Assembly: GCF_042242105.1 (NCBI RefSeq)
Contig: NC_092020.1
Location: 12,467,501 to 12,531,500, forward strand
DNA: 64,000 nucleotides
Source: Pempheris klunzingeri
Taxonomy: Eukaryota > Chordata > Actinopteri > Acropomatiformes > Pempheridae
Direction of reading: 5' to 3'
The translations under genes were made by a program, and so were the position numbers. The notes under the pieces were generated by a model. It searched no databases. It saw only the letters and a program-made list of their open reading frames with translations, and was not told the DNA's origin. The stretch's first letter is position 1. Each line of letters opens with the position of its first letter. Shown here one piece after another: positions 36,681 through 49,446 of this stretch.

Positions 36681-39600
36681 TTCCTCATCTGGCTTTCCTT
36701 CCTCTCCACTCTCCTCCTTTCGCACTGACTTTTGTCTTTGGTCTCTAGACTTCCGCCTCCAGAGTGCGCTGTGACGCTGCTGGCTGGAATGATGAAGGAA
36801 CATGCAGCGCAATCCTCTCATGAGCCCACAAATTGATCAATGCTTTAGTCACACTGGACAACACAACCGATTGTATGATCTTTATACAGCATTAGGCCCA
36901 ACACTATGCCTGACCTGGCGTTGAGGATGCCGTTGTAGGTCTGGAGCTGCTTCATGAAGCCCTCGTTGGGCTTAACGATGGACCGACAATCCCTGGCATA
37001 GGTCAGCGCCATATCCAGCGGCCAATGGTGTTGCTTCATGGCGTAGGCGATCACCGTGGACGCAGAGCGAGATATGCCCATCTTACAGTGCACCAACACC
37101 GCCTGTCCGCTCTTCCTGAAATACACAGAGATCAAAAGAAGCTCACTCTGTGGTTTAGGGATTTTGCTTGACATATAATGGAGGGATAATGGTGGGAAGT
37201 GCCCGGATACCCTGCTGGAATGTTGAGACAGACAGACAATTGTGCAATTGTAAAATACAGAAGCACTGTTTTTTCTGTTATGCTCTACTAGATTAATGCA
37301 GTAAGTTCATAGAGCTCGTTCACACAGTTTAACCTGAATGGAAGTCACAGTGTAGCAACTCATGATATACATTTTTGATTTTTGTTCATTTTCTGGCAGG
37401 AATGAGAAGATTAATAAAACTCTGAAGTGTGCACACTAAATATGATGCTCCATCCTGCAACTAGTTAGCTTAGCTTAGCTTAGCATAAAGACTGGAAATT
37501 TTTAGCCTAGTTCTGTCCGAGGGTAAAAATCTGCCGACCTGCAAAACTCAATAATTAATATACATCTACACTACACACAGTGTAGAAACTCAGTTTTACG
37601 AGGCATTATGTTTGGCAGTATCTCTTGGCCAGGCACAGCAACTTCCTGCAGTCTTTGCTAGTTGCCTGGCAACTGCTGAGAGTCGATGAGCTTCAGAGGT
37701 GCCGGCAGGCAGATTTTGGTTCTGCTGGACAGAGCCAGACTAGCTATTTCCCTTTGCTTCCTGTCTTTGTGCAAAGCTAACCATCTTGTGCATCAAGCTT
37801 CATATCTGGCGGACAGATGTGAAAGTGGCATCTATCTTCTCATCGAGCTCTGCACAAAAAAGCGGAAACGTTTATTTCCCAAAGATCAAACTTTTGCCTT
37901 AAAAAGCTGGCACAAATCACCTCTTAGTATTAAGGGATTTAGTGTGTCAAACATTGCCCCTTCTGCTTGAGCTTCAGGCTATTGGAGCAGTAAATGAGAT
38001 GTAGTTATCGACAGAAATGTGCCAGCGTTGTGCTTGTCGTTGTGTTTGGATTTTAAGAGTCGGTGTGTTTGGGGTTTCAGGACTACCTTGCAGTGTTGAT
38101 GAAGTTGTATGTGTCTGTCCAGTGAGAGAGCAGGTCGGTGGCTTCCACATCGTACACTCTGATGTTCATATAAGTGAAGGACTCTGGGAAAAAGTTGTCA
38201 ATCTCCCTCGTCATATTCAGGATATAGCCCACGCTGAAGAACATACAGACACAAACTTAGAGCCACAGTGGTGACTCAGCAAAACACAATATGCAATTGT
38301 GTACTGCCCATGTCATGAGACAATGAAGCACTATAGCTGCAGGTGAAAACACTTACTTGTTTTTCTGCAGCTCCTCAAAGTTAGCTGCATTCCACTCAGA
38401 GCCCTGAAACCAGATAAAGACAAACAGCTGAGTCAAGGGCACAAAGGACAAAAGGGAACGGGCCTACAGAGTCATCTTCCCTATCGCTGTCGACACAAAT
38501 CTCCTACAAAAGGGGAACTTAATACTCACATGACCACATCCTGGTGAAGGCTTATGTGTGTGAAAGCACACTTTCTCGACTGAAGCTTTTCTTGACTAAA
38601 GAGCCGTCCACACCGAGAAAGATAATATAATGATAACTATAAATGAATCGTTTTAGAAGTCACTCTTACTCAGTCTTTTCCACAGCTGTAACGATGGCAG
38701 AGGCAAACAATATCATTGGGATCACTTTCAGAGAGCTTAGCACCACTGTTTGCATAAAATTATTGTTTATCAGTGTGGATTATCATATTGTTAATGTTGC
38801 AGTTATCTTTCTTGGTGTGAATGGACCTTAAAGCTCAAGAAAGGCTTCTCCGGCGGTACAATAAAGCTTAATAACGTCTGAGTAATCACTCACCAGGTAA
38901 AGATAGTCAAATATTTTGGAGGGTTTGTCCATCTGAGCCATGGTGACCAGGATCTCATTGTCAATGTACTCCTTAAAGGGTCTCATGTCGAAGCCTATCC
39001 TGGTCTCCAGGGCAGAGTGCACCTACAGCAGCAAAGCAAAAATCAGATTATACAGGCAGACATACTCCTCCCTATATCTGCCCACAATATCTTACCATTT
39101 TAGACGTGAGGTTGTCCAGGTCTTCAGTCCTCATGATGTCTCTCAGATGCTCTTTGATCAGTGCTTCATTGGAAATCCTTTCTGCCGAGCTTCCCATACA
39201 GGAAAAAAACAAAACTTAAATACATGCCATCATGCGAGCACTTGCAAAAAGAATGGATGATAACTTTCATTTTATTTCCACATTTATAGCAGAGGGTAGT
39301 GGTTTGCGACTTGATTGACATACAGGGCGGCCAGTCTGAGATCTCTTCTCTGCTACGGGTCACCGGCAGGGATATGTGTGGTCAAACGCGCCAGCTACTG
39401 CAAAACTCCAGTGAATTCTCGAAGTGAACTGGTTTAGCCTTCCAATTTATATCTACTAAACAAGGGATACTCTGGGATAGGAAGGATATTCAACTCCATT
39501 CAGTGCAAGTCATCAGAGTAAGGTAGTGACCATAAATGTATTGAATGTTCCAATTACTCTTGTCACTTGCGTGCAATATTGACGGTTACATCACTGTTTG

Positions 39601-41398
39601 TCACCTCTGTCCATTACTGCTGTCAATTTTTATGTGTAATACCAAGGGTTACATTAGTTGCAGTTATGCAGTGTATGCCAACATACATTGTATATATAAA
39701 GTATACTCAGTATATACACCAATCAAGCATAACATTATGACCACTAACAGGTGAAGAGAACACTGATTATCTCTTCATCATGGCACCTGTTAGTGGGTGG
39801 GATATATTAGGCAACAAGTGAACATTTTGTCCTCAAAGTTGATGTGTTAGAAGCAGGAAAAATAGGCAAGTGTAAGGATTTGAGCAAGTTTGACAAGGGC
39901 CAAATTGTGATGGCTAGATGACTGGGTCAGAGCATCTCCAAAACTGCAGCTCTTGTAGGGTGTTCCCAGTCTGCAGTGGTCAGTATCTATCAAAAGTGGT
40001 CCAAGGAAGGAGCAGTGGTGAACCGGTGACAGGGTCATAGGCGGCCAAGGCTCATTGATGCACGTGGGGAGCGAAGGCTGGCCCGTGTGGTCTGATCCAA
40101 CAGACGAGCTACTGTAGCTCAAATTGCTGAAGAAGTTAATGCTGGTTCTGATAGAAAGGTGTCAGAATACACAGTGCATCACAGTTTGTTTTGTATGGGG
40201 CTGCATAGCCGCAGACCAGTCAGGGTGCCCATGCTGACCCCTGTCCACTGCCTGGCTGTGGCCTCTTTCAGCAGGATAATGCACTCTGCCACAAAGCAAA
40301 AGTGGTTCAGGAATGGTTTTAAGAGCACAACAACGAGTTTGAGGTGTTGACTTGGCCTCCAAATTCCCTAGATCTCAATCCAATCGAGCATCTGTGGGAT
40401 GTGCTGGACAAACAAGTCCGATCCATGGAGGCCCCACCTCGCCACTTACAGGACTTAAAGGATCTGCTGCTAACATCTTGGTGCCAGATACCACGGCACA
40501 CCTTCAGGGGTTTAGTGGAGTCCATGCCTTGATGGGTCAGGGCTGTTTTGGCAGCAAAAGGGGGACCAACACAGTATTAGGCAGGTGGTCATAATGTTAT
40601 GCCTGATCGGTGTATATAAATAAATATATGTTTAGCATTTTTAATGTAGGTAGATCATTTTGACCTGGTCATTTTAAAAGTAGCTCGCAAGCCGGAAAAG
40701 TGTAGGCATCCCTGGTCTAAAGGTACTTGAATTTTACTTACCTCTGTCCATCACTGTCCTTGCGGACTGACTCCAGGTCATTCATAGCCTCCCACTCATT
40801 GAGGCAGATGCGGTCTGATTCAACATGCTGGTGGTAATGCTGGGCCCACTCCAGGCCATTGCCTGGGATCACCGCTGCCTTGACCGCCCGCTCAGTGCAG
40901 CCGTGCAACACCTGCAGCACTGACCTTACAGCAGTGGGGAGAGGGAGGACAGAAGATAGTATGCATTTGAGAAAAAAATCAAACAAAAACAAGGAGGCTA
41001 AAGAAGTTAACAATGCAGTAGTCTTAAACTTTAGAGCAATGGAGACCCATGTAGTTGTTAATGAGGTACTATAGGAAGTGACATGCTACGAGCTATAGTA
41101 AGGACATTAATGTGTTAACATGAATACATGGGTGTCAGCCTTTACACTCACCACATGGTCTGCATGGAAACAGGTTTGAAAATTCTGGTCTCTTCAGCAG
41201 AGGTCACGCTAAAACCACTGTGGAAAAAGGACAGAGATATGAGCTGCAATAATAAGTAAGAGGAAGATAAAGAGAAGAAAGAGAGAAAAAAGGAAGCAAT
41301 ACTGATGACTACCATTACTGGCCAGATGGAGAGAGATTATTCAGTTATTCAGTGTAAATTGATGGTTCTTGTGAAAAAGTTGAGAATGAAGATGTGAT

Positions 41399-41435
<37 letters not shown>

Positions 41436-44400
41436 TAGCACGGTTGGAGGTGTGATCCAGCCTAATGAGGGTGAACATGCTGTGAGACATGGCAACCGAT
41501 CAAAGCATCACAGTCACACAGTATGTGACAGCGGATTAGTTAAAACACAGCATCCGACAGCAGAGCCACCACACTGTGTTAACCTGACTCGACTGTTTTT
41601 ACAGCTCTCAGTTTCACAGAGCCCCTGTCAACATTCACCTCCGAGCATCGACAGCTAAAGAGTTGCCACATTTCTAACAAACGCTGTACTGAGTGGCAAC
41701 AAGCTAAAAACACAACCTTGACCATTTTTGTTAAATCATAGCTGTTTGTTAACAATCCCACATCAACAATGCTGACACTAACTGACCCGTTTGTACTGAC
41801 GTGGAAAGAAGCAAACCATGATTTACTTTCATTTAACTGCAAAAACACATGATCGACATGCTTATGTAAGGATCTGAGCGAGTTATAGGAGCAGCTGTAA
41901 TTTCTGGAGAATGATTCACCTCCATAAATAGAGACATTACTCATTCACATTATCTCTGGCCAGAATCCCAGATATCATGCTGCACCGTCTGTGCTGCAGC
42001 CTAACAAACCCCTCACTTTTTAAAAATTCAACCCTCATTCCCTTTTTATTACGTAGTTTCTTACCCGTCTCCGTCCAGGTACACCTGTGTGTCGCTCCAC
42101 ATCGGCAGGACCAGGCCAATGGTGCACTGTTCACTGCAAAGAGGACACAGAGACAGAAGACAAGGAAGGAAATTTAACTAATCAAAGGTAAACCAGACAT
42201 TGTTAATGAATTGTAAGTCTTATCTCGTGCTCTCTTTGTGACACAGCAGATCAGCATCTTGGTTACAAACACCTTTCTGAGTCGGGGAAGTCCATGCCCA
42301 ACAGGATGCTCTCTTGTTTGTTGCCGAGGGTGGACACAACTATCAGATACCTGACTCTGACCGAGCTGATGGACTCCAGCTGCACAGCCTGCATGACAGA
42401 GGGCGGAGGACAAGAGCAACAAAACGATGGGCAACAGAGTGCGGCCAAGCAAAATTAATGTGACCCATTCCTCTGAAGTAATCAATCACACCGAATAAAC
42501 CGGTCTGATTACACATGCTGCAAAATATCCCATGTAGGAAAATTTCTTTGGCCTTCCTGGGAAAATCACATCAGGGACATCAATTTTCTCTTTCCAGAGA
42601 GACAGATACAGGTTACAGTCGACTTAAAGGACCATACCTGTGTTCCTTTTACATGTTTTAGCACAATAACTCTAAATCTTTTATATTTTCAATTAGTATG
42701 TTCTACAGCAAACATTATGTTTAAGATTTCTTTTTCTGCCATCCACACAGCCTCTGGTTTCAATATATTCCCCGGTAGTCCATCACACTCAATTAGTCTC
42801 CCCCCCCCCCCCCCCCCCCTTTCTTTGACAAAGTAACACAGTTGATGTGTGTACTCAAGGCTGTCAGAGGCTCTTAAAACAATGACTTTAACCCTTTAAG
42901 GTCCGCACCAAGAAAAAAGTGATGGAAAAATTTATTCTTTATATATTTTATTTCCTTGGGGCATTAATTACAAAAATCTATGTTTTTTTATGAACAGACC
43001 CCACATTTTTTGAAATATTGGCCTCTACCAAACGGTTGAGATGTCGTAAGTAAAACATGTTTTCAATAAGATATAGTGAGTCAAAATGTGCTCTACCATA
43101 TGGTTGAGCGGAAGGTTAAAGGGTTAAGAGCTGACCACTGAACAAAAAATTATGTTAAGGTTTAAGGCTTTACAATATTCAGAACATTAATATAGCATCA
43201 AACAGCTATTTGCCATGTAAAGACACAGCGGAGTAATGTTGTCCTGAGCAGAGAATGAATTCACACTCCTTCTGTGTGTTGTAATCTGAGCTTCCCTGTT
43301 GTTGTACAGCCATGTGTGCATGTGAGCCTGTGAATCGCTCTGTGAGCAAACCCGTAGCACAGTGAAACCAAGCTGAACAACGACACAGAGCTGCTGCCCA
43401 GCAACAGACTCAGCTAAGATACTGAGCTAACACAGTAGCACAAAATCTAAGGGAATTCAGTGGTTGCATACAGAATCAATGACAACGAACAAGAGACCGA
43501 CTGAGGATGTAATAAATACATGAGTGACACAAAAAATGTTTCGGGTCTCTGCAGGACATTTCCATATTTAAACAGTTGAAACGAATCCAGCAGCTGCCTG
43601 CAAAATTTACTGGTCAATCTCAAAAACAGTGGAATGCTTTGGAGAGCATTATGCTTATTCACAGATAAGCTGTTGGACCATGTTTAAACCTCACATGTGA
43701 AGGGCCTGGGATGCTGTAGCACCATGAACTGAGACTGCTGTGACTGACTGAATGTAACTGATGGAAAAACCATTTCATTTTATTTTATGATGACATTGAC
43801 AAAGATATTGTGGATAAATCACACCACTGCAGATACTTGGTAAGATAAGATCCACTTGGTAAGGCTAACCAAGACATTTTTCTGGTTTTATTGATTTGAT
43901 TTGCAAGATGCATGTAAACATGAGGCCTCACCAGCTTAATGGTATCTTCTGGTCTGAGCAGTTCAACCATGGCTTGAAGCTGTCTGTGCCGCGTGTCTGG
44001 GGCTTCGTGGCCTTCCTTTACAGGAGAATGTGGAGCGCGAGAAGTCTCCTCATGGAGACCCTCTCTCTCGCCCTCTTCCAGCAGAAGGACCGCCCCCTTC
44101 ACAAGGGCAAAGCTCTCCCTACAGACACACAGACATCAATGAGCATAATGCTGCTGTAATCTACCAACTATGAATCATTTTTTAGGACTATTATTAGATG
44201 ACTGAATTAAAAGACAACACTGTTGTACAGCTACCTTTTCTGAAGTCTCCCTCTTCTTTGGAGGCTTTCATCCTTACAAAAGATAATAAATAAGTCACAA
44301 TAAAGCATCAACAAAAAGAGTGAAAAGTAAAAATATTTAGCCCCTATTAAGTTTGTGTGTGATTTAGTTTTTATGTAACAATCTACTTTATGATGTTTTT

Positions 44401-45995
44401 GTTGTAGCGATGATGACTTTTGTGACTTTATTTTTTAATCACAGGGTCTGTTCTATACATCACAGCAGACTATAACTTTTCTGTTTTCTGTTTGTAATTA
44501 TGAAAAAAAAGTTTATGTATGCAAATCCCAAATAAAATATAACTAGATAATGCAGCTGTAAAATACTAAAACATTGCTGTTTCTAACACTCACCAAAAGG
44601 TAACATTTCTAACTTGATGAAGTGTTGAAAAAGTTGTATCTAACTTTCAATGTGTGTGAGATGTTTTTAGCTGACGAGAAGCGTGGACACAAATGGCCGG
44701 AAAACATGTTCAGAAATTTCTTGGGTGAAATGTGGTGCAGCACAGATAAGGTGCAGTGGAGGACTGAAGTGAGGAGACAGTCACAAAGAGTGACATGTGC
44801 ACACAGGGAGGAGGGCACTAAGGGGGGAACAGACAATAAAAACAAAGACGCTGGCAGCAAAAAAGATAGATGGATAGGAAATTAAACAGAAATGCAATAA
44901 AAGAGAGGAAAGAGAAAGAAAGCTGAGAGAAAGAAGTAGCAGAAGTTACAAAGGTTTGCAGGGTTCACAGAAAAAGAAACATGAGACAGTAAGATTACCT
45001 GTTACGCAACTGACAAGTCCAGACAGAGTCAAGAAAAAAAAAAAAACAAATTAAAGAGGAGAAGTGGGCAGGAGCCAAGAGAGGAATGATGAGGAGTTGA
45101 AGAAGGGAAAAAAAAGGAGAGAACACAAGTTAAGATAGTAGCGTGATTAGATTCTGTGACAAAATATGCAAAAAATTAAACCTGGACCCACTGTCAGGTC
45201 ATTTCTGGTTTAGTTGGCAATGACAAAGAGTTGAAGAAAAGCCTGGCCTTGGATGTAAAGTTAAATATGTTCATGATAAGAGTAACAGAATGAAAGGAGA
45301 TAAAGTTAAAGACAGTAGCTGATGAAACAGTGTTTATATGATTATATGTATGCATCAAACAACTACAGGGACAGTGAGCATTTAGATAGACAGAAGGTGA
45401 TGTAATCACTCTCCAACATCACTGTAATGAATATGAATGGGATCTAAATCACTTTGATGCTCCTGTATCTGTGGCATGTTTGCCCTGCAAGCCTATCAAT
45501 GCAATCACATCCCTGGAAGAAAAACAAAACAGCCTTTTGTTATCCATCCATTATCTATACCGCTTATCCGTCACAGTCACTGGGGGGCTGGAGCCAATCC
45601 CAGCTGACATGGGGCGAGAGGCGGAGTACGACCTGGACTGGTCGCCAGTTAATCACAGGGGCAACACATAGAGACAGACAACCATTCACACTCACACCTA
45701 TGGGCAATTTAGAGTGTCCAATGAACTTAACCTGCATGCCTTAGGTGCCGGAGTACCCAGCGAAAACCCACGCAAGCACGGGTAGCACATGCAAAATCCA
45801 CTCAGAAAGACCCCAGGATCCAACCTGGATTCGAACCTTGGAGGGTCCAAGTTCTGCATGAAGGGCAGGAGCTCTTATAGCTCTGAGTCACTTTTTATAA
45901 AACAAACTTGTTTGTGTGCAACAAGGACTGGGCATGGCTGAACTCACCGGAGCAGCGGAGATGGATGGGATCCTGTGCAAGGTGAGCAGAGCCAT
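35253..45995 (-). CDS. ssh3: Slingshot protein phosphatase 3
   Basis: Sixteen coding exons: 45995-45948, 44272-44235, 44118-43932, 42388-42273, 42133-42065, 41217-41152, 40924-40742, 39189-39096, 39022-38894, 38403-38357, 38233-38087, 37115-36915, 36783-36555, 36465-36367, 36233-36144, 35390-35253. They encode 626 residues (human SSH3 has 659). The start [10 protein letters not shown] matches the slingshot start MALVTV. The slingshot N-domain follows ([36 protein letters not shown]), then a DEK-C-like part (TSKMVHSALE) and the dual-specificity phosphatase domain with [10 protein letters not shown] (catalytic Cys about 385). SSH enzymes dephosphorylate cofilin and so raise actin turnover. The choice of SSH3 over SSH1/2 rests on [17 protein letters not shown] and [13 protein letters not shown]. 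Exon 14 encodes a long Asp-Glu repeat. A non-coding exon 1 lies near 47.1-47.25 kb. Confidence 0.94.
36599..36690 (-). repeat. ssh3: Coding GAC/GAG microsatellite (poly Asp-Glu) in ssh3 exon 14
   Basis: On the minus strand, alternating GAC and GAG (or GAT and GAG) codons give an unbroken acidic Asp-Glu tract of more than 20 residues, roughly residues 474-500, just after the phosphatase domain. It is a hexanucleotide repeat and likely to vary in length. Confidence 0.9.
37436..37900. repeat. Teleost interspersed repeat in ssh3 intron
   Basis: Words such as TTAGCTTAGCTTAGCATAAAGACTGG, TCTTTGTGCAAAGCTAACCATC and GTTTATTTCCCAAAGATC recur in many teleost genomes as parts of one non-autonomous element. 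No transposase frame is present. Family and exact edges are not determined. Confidence 0.5.
39717..40612 (+). mobile_element. Second Tc1-like DNA transposon, deleted, in ssh3 intron
   Basis: The ends are inverted: CACCAATCAAGCATAACATTATGACCAC and the complement of GTGGTCATAATGTTATGCCTGATCGGTG, with TA on both sides (39715-39716, 40613-40614). Transposase remains read on the plus strand: an N-terminal helix-turn-helix part near 39900-40180 ([20 protein letters not shown]), then a gap, then [18 protein letters not shown] near 40375. The frame is interrupted by stops (such as TGA at 40027) and most of the catalytic core is missing. It differs in its terminal sequence from the element in mrpl18, so it belongs to another Tc1 lineage. 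Confidence 0.9.
41400..41432. repeat. (GA)n microsatellite
   Basis: About 30 bp of GAGAGA in an ssh3 intron. Confidence 0.9.
42800..42820. repeat. Poly-C run
   Basis: About 20 consecutive C in an ssh3 intron; the length may be a sequencing approximation. Confidence 0.8.
45543..45880 (-). mobile_element. SINE-like retroposon, reverse copy, in ssh3 intron 2
   Basis: This is the complement of the same family as in the tcirg1 intron: plus-strand CCATCCATTATCTATACCGC at the left, GGGCAATTTAGAGTGTCC inside, and GGATTCGAACC (B-box complement) at the right. It is more diverged than the other copy. Confidence 0.75.
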
Positions 45996-47100
45996 TGCTG
46001 AGTACAGGTATGTCTCCACTAAACCTGCTTCTGCTGCTGGCAGGCTCAGACAAGCTTGGCAAGTTCCTCAGTCAAAAGCGTGCCCTGGGCGGGGCGACTA
46101 CTGGTATTATTTCTGAAATGACACATGGATATTTGGGCTTGACTACATTCAATAAATAGGTCTCACGAAAGAGATATCAGACAACCAGCGTCTGAGGAGT
46201 TGAGTTGTTCTCACAATAGTGGCATTGTTGTTTAATCCAGAGAACATATATGCCATGGTGTGTGTATATATGTCATCACAGGTTTTGTCATATCTCTGGT
46301 TGTATCAGGCCACAATTGCTTACTGAATTTACAAGATCAGTGTAATGAAGTGCCTTGATATCTTTTTGGTAATACACATCTATCGATTCAAGTAAATGTC
46401 ATATTTTCACGATAGATATCAATATAAAATTATATGTACTGCAATAGAATGTTTTATCCATATCTCCTATGGATATTGTGTTGCTTTACATACACAGGAA
46501 ACAAACTGCATTCCTTCAGTGCCACATTTTTTATTTTGTAACGCTGAACAATAAAAACGAACACAAAGAAAAACGATAAAAACAAAATGAAAACTGAATA
46601 AGATAAACAAGTGATAAGTGAGTTCCTTGTTGTGCGTATTTGATAGGGCGCAATGATTGACGATACAGTACAGTCTTGCATTTAAGGGCGAAACTAAAGT
46701 TTAAAATATATATAAAATACATGCCACAATGAGCATAATGCGGTATGGGGGTAGTTTTCAAATCTACATAATCAGCCTTGCTACTGTCTTCCCATAAAGG
46801 AACTGTTGTTGACTGCTGACCACCAGCATAACATGAACAGTGAGGGAACGCCTGCATTACACGACAGCTAATATGTGATATGGCTTCGGCTCGACGCATG
46901 CACATAATACACTGACCTCTACCCTGGCACTGTTAGCAGGCAAGAAATCATTCATAGAATTGGTTTGAACGTGCCAGACTAGCTGTAAACAGACCGCAGC
47001 TCGTCTCTGCAACAAACCACAAACAAGCTGACAGCTGACGATAACGTTAGCCACCACGGTCTCCACGACAACGTGAGTAAAATAAAAACCGTTTTCTCAC

Positions 47101-47250
47101 CTTTTCCAGACCGGGCCCAGGCTGTAATTTCCTGCTTTGAGCGGCTGCTAGTCTGTTCCTCAAGTCTTCAGCCCTTCTTGTGCTGCTTTCAGAGGGTCAG
47201 GACGCCACCATGTACAGCACCGTCTGCCTCAGCGGAGTGACGATTCAGCC
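47101..47250 (-). promoter_or_regulatory. ssh3: Probable non-coding exon 1 and promoter of ssh3
   Basis: On the minus strand a donor GGAAAAG/GTGAGAAAAC lies at about 47101. The upstream sequence is CpG-rich and its only ATG is followed by a stop after four codons, so the exon is non-coding. A CTCF-like CCGCAGTAGGGCGCGG is at about 47280-47296. Confidence 0.5.
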
Positions 47251-48486
47251 TCTGACGCTCCACCACACCGTCAGCCCAGGCCGCAGTAGGGCGCGGTGAC
47301 GTCAGACGCAGGCAGGCATGTGACCAACGTCAGTCCGCAGAAACCAGCGCTGGGGGTTGCTGTCATGGAGACGGGAAAATTAGTTCAAAATTAAATTTCA
47401 CTTTGAAAACAAACCATGGACTGAAAAAAAAACACTTGTGTGGTAGAAAGTTATATTAGCGTTAAAACAAATTTCATCGAAAAAAAACACAGGAATTAAA
47501 ACTAGTTTATTTCATTAGCTAACATTAGCTAGTAAACTTAAGTACTTTTTTTTTTGTTTGTTTTCTTGGTTAAGTGCCAACATACATATTTACAGTGCAA
47601 GTGTTCCAAAGCCAATGTTTACTTTTTCAGGTCAGGTTTTTTTTTAAAATTTAAATACCTATTTTTGAAGTCCTGGCCTGGCTCCATACTATATCAGTGT
47701 TATATTTTTTGGTATTTGGTAATTAGTGGGCCGCTTGCAAGCAAGGCCCACTATTGTGCCAGCTATGCAAAGCATAGGGCACATTAGTGTGTGTGTGGTG
47801 GAATGTTCAGGGCTAGAGTAGGTGATGTCATCGCTAGAGTGGAGAGGGACAGAAAAATCGTCTGAAGATTTTGTGAAAAACTCGTTCTCATGCCCACAGC
47901 GTGTCACTCAGACTCATGATTCATACATCAAAACGTAGGACTGCTCGGGCCGGTCGCAACGGTGTGACTTTGGACAAACAGAAATGCACGCAGCTACCCG
48001 CTACGAGCCTCCAAGCGACGGGAAGTGAGACCAACTGCCGCATCAACTGCCATGTTAACTGACAGCACAAACTGAGGAGGGAGGCAGACGCAACCACTTT
48101 TCTAACCTGCTCCAGCTCTCTCATCTCACAAGTTAGAGACCTCAAAACTACACGTACGTGTTCAGCAGACCCTCGTCTGTCCACTGGTCCACACGCCAAA
48201 GCTATGACACTCAAGTAAAACCCTAATTTTCAGAGGCATATCACAGCCCAAATCTCCATGAAAAGAGCAGTGTCTCCCCAGAGTGGCTCATTAGGCAACA
48301 TCACCAAAGCAACCATCAGGTGATGAGTGACCTCTGAGCCCCACAGAGACACTGAGCATGCTCAGTTGGTGGGAATCAGGTGATTTTTGGCGAAATTTGA
48401 CCAGCAGAGATTTGAACTGAACAAACTGAACTGTCACACACATACACTCACACTCACTCACACACACACACTCACACTCACACTCA

Positions 48487-48519
<33 letters not shown>

Positions 48520-48522
48520 TCA

Positions 48523-48553
<31 letters not shown>

Positions 48554-48574
48554 ACTCTCTCTCTCACACACTCA

Positions 48575-48649
<75 letters not shown>

Positions 48650-49250
48650 TCACTCACACACACACTCACACAGACATACATACAAACAACTACACGTGTT
48701 GACTCACAACAGTCACAGGAACTCTGCCGGAGTCCGATTTTCAAAATTAAAGCCCTGTGTTTTTCAAAATACATTTCATCAGATTGTTCATCTGTACATC
48801 CCTCAACTTCAACTCCCTCAAATCTTAATTTTTACAAACCCATTATGAGTGACTGATATCCAACTTAAAGCACCACACGGTTTAAAAGTGTGTATACTAT
48901 AATATTGTCTTACCCTAACTTTTTAAACACAATCCCAAGAGGTGAAATCAGAAGGGACATGTAAGCACACACTTGCTTATCTACATGGACGAAATACTTC
49001 ACGAATTGCTCCAAAATAAATTAATAGAAGAAGTGTTAACATAGCGATTTAAACCCATTTGTACAACTGCCATCCTGACCGACATGACGACAGACACGCC
49101 GAGTCTTTGACATTAAACTTTAGTGCTTAATTGATCTGAAAATGCATCCACATGAGACGAGGACAGCACAAACTCAACCACACCTGCTCTTTATTCAACT
49201 GTGGACCAGTCTAAACAGCCGCACAACTCCACGCATGCGCAGTAGTATGA
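47251..49250. other. Head-to-head intergenic region between ssh3 and grhpr
   Basis: No gene is seen. It holds a near-palindromic GGGCCGCTTGCAAGCAAGGCCC at 47728-47750, some repeat-like sequence at 47.75-48.4 kb, and a long CA/CT microsatellite. This is the likely meeting point of two ancestral gene blocks. Confidence 0.5.
48431..48672. repeat. Compound (CA)n/(CT)n microsatellite
   Basis: About 240 bp of alternating CACACA and CTCTCT tracts. It gives spurious frames on both strands. Confidence 0.95.
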
Positions 49251-49446
49251 AACGAACTACTTCCTGGTCTTTAGTGGATGTGTGTCATGTGTGTCGTTGC
49301 TCTGAAGTGAGCGAGTAGAGCGGACACGGAAGGTTAAATAAGTTCAAGTACCTGTCTGAACGGACTGTGTGCACGCCCAGAGTCCTAAAAGTTAGCCGGC
49401 CGTCTGTCCGAGGAGGACGACACTTCACTTCCACCGTGACAGTGGG
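49228..49446 (+). promoter_or_regulatory. grhpr: grhpr promoter and 5' UTR with an NRF1-like motif
   Basis: CGCATGCGCAG at 49232-49242 matches the NRF1 palindrome. The leader to the ATG has no clear acceptor, so it is probably contiguous. Confidence 0.4.

Noticed and set aside
45916-46116. 66-codon plus-strand frame [12 protein letters not shown]
   Set aside because: It is the antisense of the ssh3 start exon (45995-45948), whose minus-strand reading [10 protein letters not shown] fits slingshot proteins.
47728-47750. GGGCCGCTTGCAAGCAAGGCCC as a regulatory palindrome
   Set aside because: Imperfect, and the neighbouring words look like part of a dispersed repeat, so I do not claim a binding site.
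48387-48848. 153-codon plus-strand frame rich in Thr-His and Ser-Leu
   Set aside because: It is the CA/CT microsatellite; no domain and no splice context.
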